Below are positions 22,316-34,800 of a stretch of 64,000 nt of DNA, in pieces. This DNA is from Blastomussa wellsi (Eukaryota > Cnidaria > Anthozoa > Scleractinia > Plerogyridae). Every line of letters begins with the position of its first letter. Position 1 is the first letter of the stretch. The stretch lies in assembly GCA_947652115.1 (NCBI GenBank), contig OX393562.1, forward strand, positions 20,756,469-20,820,468, in the 5' to 3' direction. The notes beneath the pieces were generated by a model. That model did no database searches. It was not told where the DNA came from and saw nothing but the letters and a program-made list of their open reading frames with translations. Both the position numbers and the translations under genes were made by a program.

Positions 22316-24988
22316 CTACTGCGAGTCGCCATTACTATTCGTGAGAAAATTCTGAAGAGTTTCTTGCATCTCTGTTACCTTTTTTACCAAATGCTCCACC
22401 CTGTATAAAACACGAAATAGCGAATAGAGATTTAAGTCTTGTTTCCCAGCCTAACTTGTTTATCCAATATCGTAACTTAAATCTGCACGTGAAATTGGAA
22501 AACTCACAAATCTAGACAAGGCTTGCGAAAACAGACGGACGGGACTGATGAGTATTGCGACAGGCAGCTGGCTGAAATTGATAGAAAAACGCGCCACTTA
22601 TTTTTCCAATAAAGGAGTAAAACCAAAACTAATCGAGACTCATTCACATACGATTTCCCACGCTTCACAGAGCCGGCTGCAAGTACTAACTTCGTGTTTT
22701 GATTGGTTCAATGGCTTGTCTGTGTCATCTGTGATTTGTTTGGTAGGTGTAACAAGATACTTTACAACACATTCGTGTGGTACAATCATGAAATAATTTT
22801 AAAATGCCAATATTTGCTGTTGTTCACAGTTCGTTTCACGTCACCTCACCTTTCATTGGTCTTCCTTATCCTCTCCTCTGTACCAGTCCTCTTCTGTTCT
22901 TCCACTTTCTGCCGATAGTTGGCGGCACTTTCTATTTCAAAAAGTCTCAACAATTCCAAATCTTCTGCAGTGAACTTGGCTGCGGGACAAGTAACCGGAA
23001 TAACCAAGTTAAAACAGTAAAACTCGTAAGAGATATTCTCGGCTTCGTTCAACGACTTCTGTCGAATAGACGAAACAGCGAATAGAAGAAAAAAACAAAA
23101 ACCCAATATTGATGACTTAAAACACATTTGTAGCCGTTTCTGGGACGTAACACAGCGATGTGCGGAAGCGTAGCACGACGACAAGTGAAGCGGCTTTCTG
23201 AATCATTAACTTGATGACTTTTCACCATAAACCATTGGTTCTCTTTAACCTAACCGAAGCAAACATGAATTTGCTTTGTAGTTCACGTGTATTAAACATA
23301 ACACTCAGTTGAAATCAATCGTGAACAATTCAACACTTACGGGTAACTTTATTGGGTTTTCGACACTTCTTTCCAAGCCACTGCAAAAACCCAACCAGAT
23401 GGAAAATGATGGCAAAAGGCGGAGCGAGTGGCGGTTGTTTGTTGTACTCCATAACGAGGTAGTAGTACTGGTATTTCCAGATCTGGTATGAATTCACTTC
23501 AACCTCGTTAAATACATTACTGCAATACAAGTTAGTCAAGGTTAAAAATATATCATTCAAACAAGCGAGTGCTGTCTACAGGGAATTAGTCTAGTCAGTC
23601 AGTTAGTCAGTACGACAGTCATTTAGCCGGTCAATCAGTGTGTGTGTGTCACTCGGCCATCTGCCAGTCAGTCAGTCAGTCAGTCAGCCTGTCTGTCTGT
23701 CTGTATGTCTGTCTATCAGTCAGTGAGCCGGTTAAAATGAAATACAGGTTGATCAAAAATCAGTTGCTACATAACGGTAGCTACACTAACAATATTACGA
23801 TTCATGACAATGACGATGACTGACGTAAAATGGAGCAGCAAGTTATTACCTGAAAATAGCGATAAGAAGATTGATAAGGAGCACATTAGTGATGAGTAAA
23901 TAAGCCCCCATAAACATTCGATGAATCCATTTTAAATGGCTTCCACCATGCAAAGGAATTTCGCCTGTGGCTAATTTCCCTTCTTCCGCTGGAAGAAAAA
24001 TAAACGACAATAAACTCGTCAGTTAAAACAATATATAGATTTAGCCAAGCAGAGCTCCTTATCTCTGCTGGTTCTTAATAATTTCTGAAACTGTGTGCTG
24101 AAATTGCGTTCATTGAAAGTACTAGCGTGCGGAACTACTCAAGAAAGATTCCACAGCTGAAATAAATAGGAATAATTAAAAAGGTCAACTCCGATAGCAG
24201 AATTTCCACTGAGAATGATCATGAATAATTAAAAAATACTGCGAGAAGCAAAAAAATCGGACCTGAGCCCACGATCAATGAAAAACAATGCATGGTCAGC
24301 AATCAACTTCAAAAAACACGTGACCTCGATGAGTTCTACATCAGAGCCTGCGATCTGTTCATGTGATACTGGTCAGCAGGCACCTTTTTATGACAGCTGT
24401 CAATTGACCATAACATGGCAAAGATGTAACCTTATGGTAACCTTTAAAAATGTTAACCAGGTCAAATTGTACGCGTACGCGCCCGCGAGTCATGCCGCTT
24501 GCTATTTTGACCATGAGAAATGAAAGGCATGGTTCTCCTGTTTGTACTTTGTATGCGTGCTTGGTTCTCCTATTTCTATAGGTATGGGACTCCGCTCTGC
24601 GGCCCTTTGGGCTGCCGGAGCTCCGCTAAAAAACGTAGCCAAACCTTTCGAAAGCTAAATAATGTCTTATCATGGGTCAAGAAAAGGCTTCTGTTCTCAC
24701 ACAAAGAAGGCATGGATTTCTCTAACATAAACATGTGTTACATCTCTGGCGACGTGATAGAAGAATATCGTCGTCATATTTGATTGTCCACATGCCTGCT
24801 TAGGTTTTCATCTTTCTGTGTAATGCGCATGCCTTAAAATGTTTAGAATTCAGTAGTTTGGTGCCGGTTTAGCGGTTTTGAATGTCTTTCTTAAAAGAAT
24901 ACACATTCAAACGATTTCCAGTGTCTGCATACCAGCCACAGGGCATTTCTCAGAGAAAAGAGAGTCTTATTATAGGGTAGAGGGGGAA

Positions 24989-25025
<37 letters not shown>

Positions 25026-28000
25026 GTATAACAATATAATTTGGTTTTATCAACTGGGTTGATAATGTAAATTGGCCACCGTATACGTAAAGAGATTCGA
25101 GAGCTGACGACGAAGGGCTAAATCTCGAAACGTCAGCTCTCGAATCTCTTTACGGTGGCCAATTTACATTATAAACCCAGTTGATAAAACCAAATTATCT
25201 TGTTATTATAGAGTAGTCCAGCACGTCATATAAACCCATTTTTCATTCGTTATTCTTGACAAGAGACTTCATTGTTATCAGGGCTAGAGGCTTCGTTTAG
25301 GTTTGTTCTCTATTGTTTCCACGCCCAATGGTATTGCTACTTCAAAGAGGTGCCCTTATTATAAAATAAGTTACCTTCTTGCTCGACAAACAGTTCTCCA
25401 TACACGTGCCAATATGGCTTGTAGAACAAATCATTGATCACACCCCAGTATGGCTCTTTATTAGCAAAAAACAGTGCCTGCCGGAACACACCATAGCTAC
25501 ACACGAACACCAACAGGAGACAGAGCCACATCATCACATCTGCAAGCTATAAAAAGGAAAAATGTTTAGCCTTATACTATACAGTAAACGACAAGTTTGT
25601 TCAGACAGTTCAGTGTCCCTCTACCTTCTGAGTCAGTGTTGTTTAACAGAACTGCAGTAAAGTCCTTCGGGTTCGCTCGGCTGTTTTGCCGCCTAAGAAG
25701 TAATATATCAAACACCCGAGACAGTGTTTCATCACATTTCCAAACACAGAGAAGAGAGTTGAAAATACGACGCGCAGCGGTGTTTGGAAATGTGATGAAA
25801 CACTGTCTCGAGTGTTTGATATATCTTCTCAATGGAAACTAAAACTACGGAGAAAACGAAGAAATAAAATCGTAAAAATCTATGATAATTAAGATCACAT
25901 TTTCAAACCACGATTACTGTTCTTATTTCCATTGTTTTAACGTGATGAATTATTAATGAGTTCGAGAAGGTCGCTTCGCTCACTTCGCTATTCTACTGTG
26001 AAACTCGGCACGAGGTCGGCTTGCGAGGCGAGGTTGAATAGTTTGAGTCGATACAAATTGGAAGACAAAAACAACTCACCATTCTCTTTATCATTATAAT
26101 CTTTGGCCCCAGGTAGCCGCTGACGAAATAAACTCTGAAAAGTCGGAATGAGAAAATGACGAAATTGATACAGTACAGTACCCGAGCAGCCTCCCACGTG
26201 ACCTCAAAAAACCGCAGGACAAAACCAACCAGGGCGATTGTGTTAGCGATGGAGTCTACTATGTTTACAGAAGTGTTGAAGTACAGTTCCAACTTGCTTT
26301 TAAGAGTACTTGTTTCTTGATACATGATCTACAAAAAGAATAAAAACAAGCAGTATTAAAAGAAATATAACAAGTTACTTTATTAATACCAGTCTAGTCC
26401 CTAGGCACTCTCTTTTGTTTCGGTAACAGCACAAGGTTCGGGACGCCAGCGCTCTCGACAGAGCCCAGACTCCCGTGACCGGAGCACGATGTCACGCCCA
26501 GCGACTAAGGGAAAAAGTGCCAATTTTGGCAAATCTTTGTTGACGCACCCGAGGAGTTTCCAACTTATTTTATCCAATAGTAAATTAGCGAAAGAGCTCG
26601 CCTTGAGCTCGCCAATATACCGAAAGTCATCACGCGAGCAGACACGTCATGTTACGTAGCAACTACAAGGATGAACACCGTGGGCTCAGCCCCGTCTCAA
26701 AGGACGGATTTCGCCATCAACTGGCACTTGCTCTCCCAAGTGTTGTCAAACAGAAACAGGAAGAGAGAAAAATAGTCTAAAAAAATAGACCATTAAAACC
26801 TCGGACCTAACGTTAAAAGAAGCGTATGACAATCAGATACAAGAATTGACAATAACAAACTTGGCTTTGAAACCGTTGAGGAGAAAAACGCTTTGTATCT
26901 GTCAAGCGTCAGTGTTTCGGGATGCTTTTAGACAAAGCCCTTTCTCTGATAGGAGACAGGTTCGACGTCACTGATTTCTATGATCAATGCATGTACTGAG
27001 TACTTCCTTGAAGTACACTTTTCAGTATTTTGAAAGATTCACATTTTTTCGTTGAACCCAAGCTTTCAATAATCCGACGTCAACAAAAAAATATTAGCCT
27101 ACTTTATCGTGCCCGATCAATATTTTGTGCACAACAGAAGAGCCTTGCGTTGCAACCATTGCAGTCCCCGTTCCCTTCTTCGACCAAAGAGTTAACATGT
27201 ATATTAAAAAAATTCGCGATTGCATTCCAATTTGGTTTTGCATTGCTACGCCAAATGGTTGGTTAAAATTCTCGCACCACTTTCTCAACCAATCAGAAAA
27301 TAAATCTAAAGCTAATTGTGACCCGCTCATTACTGTACGTTGGTTAAAATGGTTTTAAGACACTCAATCGAAAGTCGCTGTCTTTAAGCTGGCACTTGTG
27401 ACTCACTTGTCTGATTTCATCCACTGTGATGACACCAACCCAGCACAGTAGCACGATCTCGTAAATAGAAGGCCAAGGTTTATGAAACGAAAACAAAATC
27501 ACAAAAGCGTACAACCCTAAAAAACACAGGTGCATCCCCTGGAAAAGAAAAGAAATGTTCACATTTGAATAGCTCACTTTTCAGAATATTTAATTTACAC
27601 ACAAAAAAGAAGATTAAATTGACACAAAACGAGGCTAAGGGGATAAAATAAACAAAAATTACTTATTCTTTCTTCTTACACGATGTGATTTACTTGGGTA
27701 GTGTAGCAGCTATCCAAAACTACTTTTGTTTGTTATTGTAAGCAGCTTCTATTGTTTTCAAGACAAAGTCACTGTTTCAATTGTTGAGTCTTTTGTTTAG
27801 GGCCAAGGGTATCAAACCAATCACATTATATGTTAGGAAAGCTGCTACATCGCCCATTAATTTTGCTTTGTTATAATAATAATAACAATAATAATAATTT
27901 ATTTAACGAGGGTAACATCAATTATTGATAACTCAGTAGTTTAATGGCCCTAGTCCCTTGTTGCCCTACGCCTCAGATAGAATTTCAATATAATGAAATT

Positions 28001-28782
28001 GGCCTATTGCCTTATACCAAGAACATTTGTCACCCCGCCCACTGAAACAAGAGGAAAGGGGTAGAAAATACGCTAAAAGTGAAGTTAGCTTCCTTACCAG
28101 ATGAGCCCAAAATTTTGAAATGGGAGCATTGTAGAAGATCACAAGCTTTTTCCACAGAGGTACCGTCCACCGGTGATTTTCTTCATCGTAGAATACTATT
28201 TTTAGGATCATAAGAGGACAAATAACGGCAAGGATTACCTGAAAAAGGCAATGTGATAATTGACTGTTAAGTCAAACAAGAATAACCACTTAAGACCTAA
28301 GACCAATGGGAGCCTGTAGTCCTGAGTTGAAGGTCTCTAGTCCTAAGTTGAACTCAGGACTACCGAGAATTACAACAGCAAGTGGTCAGAACGGGACTTG
28401 ACAAAGCGATCTCTAGATTTCAAATCCGGAGCTCTATTAACTACTCAGCCACGCTTCCCACTCTTACCTTCCAGTACGGAACACCAGGCATACCGCGTGA
28501 CTTCCAAATGCTATTCAAACTTGACTGACAGCATGGATGCGCTAAAAACTTCTCCCCATGTGCTGCAGCGGCAAGGTTCAGTGCACACATACCGCCCCAC
28601 TTGGGTATTTCCCTCTCAACTAACATCTCTGCTAACACCTCATCCTCGTCATAGCATTCATCAAGGACTCCAATAGCCAAGTTTTCGAATTCACTGGGAA
28701 TAAATAGAAAATAAACAAATCAATTTACCAATCAGTATCAAAGTAATAAATAAAGCCAAAAGAAGCCAATTTATCGGACTAC

Positions 28783-28820
<38 letters not shown>

Positions 28821-31800
28821 TTTATTTAATTGTCAATGTATTTAGCACTGCTGTGCTAATTGGGGAAACTGTAAATACGTAAACAAATATTGTAAATGAA
28901 ACAGAAAGTTCTTAAAAATCCCAACTGACAGGAGGCAGACCAGTTGGCTATTTGCAAAGCGTGGAGGAGTTGAATTCGGGACCACAGAAGACAAATCCGT
29001 TTTAGTGGCAGGGAGAAGGACTCGAACCCGGGACTACCTGATTACAAGTCCAACGCCCTGACCACTAGGCCCTGACCACTAGGCCATACAGCAGACCTTA
29101 GTTTGATTTGGTCATGCCACAAACACCAACGTCGACTGATTGATGGTGCCATGTTAAAACTAGACACTTATTAGATAAAACTGACATGATTTAAGAGAAG
29201 TTTAAAATTAACATCATTTGTTACTTTTGGATTCAGATATAATTGGTTCATCAGCTACGATTCGTACATCAGAATGGCTTGTTTCACCATCAAGCCTCGC
29301 CTTCGAAGTGCAGATTTGTCAACTTTATCATGGTCGAATTCCCAAAGCATCAAAGTTGAATAAATACCCACGTGAACACTGCATGCAGGTGGCAGAGGGT
29401 TGAAAATAGTTTGTGTGAACGAGGCTTGGTGGTGAATTTTGAGCATATGACGTTATCATGTCATGAATATGAAGGCACGCTGTTTACATCACGTTGTCAC
29501 GAACTTCACGTCACGTCGCCTACTTGTTGATTATATTATGACTAACACCTGTGATCACATGGCCTACGAACAGTTCACGCTTGTACGTACACTGCATGTT
29601 GTTTCATTTCTGCCTTGATCTCAAAATAATCGTCTTCAACTTTATCATGCACGGCTTGAAACAATCGGCACGCCGCCAAAGCATCAGACACGGCCTCCTC
29701 TCCCTTGTCCCACATGAACCGAGCTAGCTCAAAACGGTTCATTAGCACTGCCCATAGAAACAGTTCCCTGAAAGGCTTCTCAAACCGAGTCGCATTATGT
29801 GCCACGCGCACTCGACTGTTGGTATCTGAAGGTTTAAATGTCACTGAAGGGGCCAGAGCTCCACCCTCCCCACCCTCGTGCTCCATCACGGAAGGTGTTG
29901 CTCCAAACATGCCTGCAACTCTGGCAGCAAGGGCGTTGGTATGAGGTGTGTCGACCAGGTACAGTGGCTCGTAATAGGCGCCAATTAGTTCTTCGATGAG
30001 GACACCAATATCTTTCAGGGAATATGGCATTTCCTAAACAGGGTTCAGCCATGTTAGTTAAAACAAAAACTTCGATAAATTAACAAAAATAATACTCAGG
30101 TTCATAAAAGCATAATTAGTGGCATGCGAAGGAGACGTATCAGGATACGCTCCGGCATGACGATGGGCCACTATAGGCTCACATGCAGATTGTACCTTTT
30201 TACCGGCATGCGAATAATGCCAAAGGCGGAACAGCTGTAAATTAGTCACTCATCACCAGATAACTAACCAAAAACCTAAATTTGGTAACTTACAGAAACA
30301 CCAGCAATGTTGGTAAGGAGAGAATACAGATGGCTTCCTGGGTCCGCCTACAAAAAAGTAGTACAGCAACAATCATGTTTGTCAACAGAGAGTCAACCAG
30401 GAGTTCAAAAACGTATGAAGTCGATTTTCGGGGAACCATAATATTTGAGACCAATAGATGTGGTAATGCATTTCATAGGAATGACTTAATAAAAGAATTA
30501 CAATGAAAAGCTCGGACTCGAATTATAAACTTACCGAATTGTAAAGTTTCCTCAGTCGTGGTACGGTGAGGAAATCTCTCATACTGACGCCATTAGCAAG
30601 GAAGAGCCTCACAAAATCAACACGATCTAACTGTAGGGCATCCATCATGACTTCATCAAGGCTTCCACTCTGAAATAAAAAAAAAACAAGGTCACACTTC
30701 TAAACTCCATTTATTTGGAGATTCTTGAGAAAGTAAAGAAGGTCACCACAGCAGTGATTCTACAAAGCAAAAAAGCTACCATCGAGTCAGGGTTGACTCC
30801 ACAGAGTTATATCACTTGTTTGACTACAAATGAAACAGGGGGCCTATCGATTTGCTTAATCTGGTTTGTGGGGTGTTGAAGCTAGACACAACAAATGTGG
30901 AAGCTACACATGACCCATGTGGCCAGAACACACATGCAGCTTTTCCCCGTTCTCGCTGTCTACTTCTCTTACCGGCCAATCAGTGTCTGGAGTAAATATT
31001 TTTTCCTCCGCAACATCAACTCTGTTCCAAGTTAAAGCCAACTTCAGCTGATCCATTTGACTGGCTCCCTGTCCCAGGGAATCTATTCTACAGCCACAAT
31101 CACTATCCACTGAATCTACATTACAAGCACCTTGGGCTGTGAGAAAAAGAAGTTGATGAAAACCAGTTACATAAATTTCTCCTATTAATTCCAGTACCAA
31201 CAATAATTATAATAATTTTTATATCCGACAGAATCCCATATAAAAGGAACAGGAATGTTTTCAGCAAAAACGGTTTGAATTAAACCTCCAAAGGAGAGCA
31301 ATCTGGGTGTGGCTCAACTTTTTTGAACCCTAAAAAATAGATGGCTACAGTACATGTAATTTGACGGCTAAAAACATCAGTGTTATGACTACACTTCAGA
31401 CCTTACCTTTCAATAATGCACTGAGGATGGCTAGGTCAAGATCTAAGTTGTTTTTCTCATCGATTTTGTACACAGTAATCTGTGAAAACAGTAAGATATT
31501 GCAAGAATTAAAACGGTACTTATTGTAAACAAAAAAGGAGAATCCCATACAGTGTTTCAAACAAGCAGCTGAGATTACCTTACCAAGTGCTTCTCTACAT
31601 TAGTATCCTAAACAACTAAGTACATGCATATGTAAAATGTCCCACCATGTTTTACCAATACCCTATATCATTTATAGCAATTAACATTAATTTTAATGAT
31701 GACAGCTCTCTCAGGAACCACTTTATTTTTCTACCCACAAATCTCAAAATTTCCTTTGCCTCTGCCTCAAAAAACATTGAGGTTCTCAGGAAACAAAATT

Positions 31801-34800
31801 AACTGTTTCCGTCAGAACCAACTTGCCAAGTTTCAGTATCTGAATGTCTCAATTCATACCATAAATATACAAATCTTACAAACGAAAAATAAAATTTCAC
31901 AAACTTACCAGACGCTCATCATAGACACAACTGTTAACAATATCTACAATTTTCTGGATATGCTTTTCATCTTTGGCATACTTTGGAAAAGATTCTTTGA
32001 TTTTTGCAATCAAACGAGATAACTGTTCTTCCTTGACTCGGCGAAAACCACTGGAAGCAGAAAAATGAAAGTCAGATTTACTTTTAACATTTTAATCAGG
32101 TAAGTAGAAAAACTTCAGTTCTTATTGTCAAATTGGGAAGAGATCGGCCAGGCAAATTCTCTGAGAAGGGATTCAACTTGTTAAAGGAACAGTCCTGTAT
32201 CACCCACTACTTAGCAACTGAGAATTCGATTAAGCTATAAAAAATTGCGAGAAAACATTTCTCAAAAACATTTAAACTTTAAAAAATGGTTAAAAATTAC
32301 ACGATGTTTCGATGTTCTCGGACGTCATAATCAAGTGAAAAAAGACAGTATGAATATTCTATAAATACAAGAAAAACAATAATTCATTAATTTACAAACT
32401 GCTGTTCATCAAAGAACTGAGGCCTAGCCTTAACACTCAGAGTGACCCATTAGTACTTAACTCTTTGTTTAGCTTTTAGTATATTTTTGTTATCTTATTG
32501 TTCATGAATTATTGTTTTTCTAGTATTTATAGAATATTGATACTGTCTTTTTTAACTTGATAATGATATCCGAGAACGTTGAAACATTGTATAGTTTTTA
32601 ACCGGTTTTTAAAATTTCTTAAATGTTTTTGAGAAAAGTTTTATCGCAATTTTTATAGCTAAATGTTTTAATAAGTCGCTTCTTTTTAACAGAATTTGAT
32701 TAGTTTTGCTGAATTAAGACCGAATTTAAATTTCAAAATTTCCCTGGGTAGGTCCCCAGAGCCCCCCCCCCCAATGGGATAGGGCAACCCCATCCCATGC
32801 CCACCCCACGTTGGCTCTGTTCACAACAGAAGGAGCTTCGCACCTTCTTTAGCCGGCTGAGTAATTCCCAAACAGCTGAAAATCATGCTTTTACCTGCAC
32901 TTATCACTGCTTTTTGTACAATCACACAAGAGGTTTTTTTTAGTACTGATTCATGAAACTAGCCAGGAAAATTGGATGATGAAAATTACCCCAGACATTC
33001 ACAGTTGTAATGAGCAAAGGCTAAAATATCAGCAGCTCTCCTAGTTCCTTCTACTACCACTGAAGGGATACCATGCTTCACAGACTCTTTTACAGCTTTC
33101 AGTGCATCCTCTCCTCCTTCAAGCACCACTGTTACCACAGGGACACCAAAACCAAACTCTGTTCAAAAAAGGAAGCGATGAGAAGTTTATGATTTGTGGT
33201 ACGAAGCACAGGAAGAGTCATGACTGCATTGATCTTTTTCTTGGTACATTCACATGTATGACAATACTTTAGATCTACATATGACACATACATGTAACAT
33301 ATTTTCAACTGCCTTATCTACAGCACTTACAATAGACAACTGTTGTATTACTTTTTAAGGATTGATCTGTTGTGAAGCTATACTTACTTTGTCTCTGAAT
33401 GTTTGGCTTATCAGCGATGACTCTCTCCAGCCGTGCTCTGAACTGAACTTCTTTTGCTCCACATTGGCCTTGTGTCCCATCATCCACCAGGAGGAAGTGG
33501 GTGTGGTCAGGGTTGAGTGACACAGGCTTTCTTCTCTGAAATGAATGTTCGACTCTGTATGTGGCTGGATAGCAGCCCTAAGGAAGAAAAGTGCATGCAT
33601 GTAACAGCTGGTAAATATTGCTCCATTGCTCTGGAATAAATTAAATGCGATTTTTAATAACTGTAGCACACCTTTCCCTCTGAGGAACTGATCAAGTGCT
33701 CATTTCTCTCTACATATCCCCAGGTGGCGATGCCTATGCACCTGATGCGGCGATGACTTGACAGTCCTCCCCACTGCATGGACTGACCCTCCAGCACAGC
33801 TTGACCGACAGCCTTCATTACACCAAGATTTACACCACCTGATAAATAACAGCACAAATTGGCAATCACACATGCAGAACATCTTAATTCAGCCCTGACC
33901 AATCCCCAGCCATCGCTTATGGGAAAAATGCAGGTGTTGGAAATGATGAGAATGAAGCATGCATGTAGATTGGAGATCATTCCTTTCTTAGCATTTTCTC
34001 ATTAAAGATGACTGGGGACAAGTTGTATCAACCAAGCATGAGGTCCATACTGCAAGAATATTACCGCAAGTCTTGATGATACAGACTGTTTGAGTGCAGT
34101 AAGCTCTGTACATAAAAGAAATGATGGAGGGCTGATGTACTTCAAGTATAGTCCAGAGCAAACTTGGGTAATAGGAGATTTTACTACACAACTGTAAACA
34201 AATTTTATATCTAGATAATTATAAACAGAAAATGGAAAGGATAGAAAGAACAGGATTATGACCTAGAAAACACAGCAGTGTTAACAGTAACTATTTTAAT
34301 TACTTAATTAATTAATTGATTGATTGATTAATTAATTATTTGTTTAATTAAAGTGTTGTACTGTATTTTATCAAACGGCTTGTTTTACCTGTTATAATCC
34401 ATGCACCACTGTGCGTTGTCTTGGCAGCTTTGATCAGGCCTCTGTTGAAGATTTCTTTATGATGAGGATCAAGCTTGAAATTTTTGAGACCTCCATGTAT
34501 GGATATAACAATGTCTGGCTTTTTTAGTTTCCACTGCCTTATCATCAACTCCAGGGTTAACTCCGGTCTAGTGTTATCTGCTAGACGTATGTACTGTAAA
34601 AAACAATAATTATTGTCAAAATTTATTACAAATTAGGTAACTTGGACAACATGCTGTATGAGGCCTTAGGGCCATTTATTCCAAATGGAGATTGACCAGC
34701 ATGAATAGGGCTACAGCTTCAGCATTCTGCATGCATAACCACATCAATGATGCTACAATAAATTAGTGATTAAATTTCATTGAAAGTTTTGGCATTTATT

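Noticed and set aside
23590..23823. Short direct repeats that might suggest a CRISPR-like or coding array
   Set aside because: They are tetranucleotide microsatellite runs without unique spacers, inside a eukaryotic intron.
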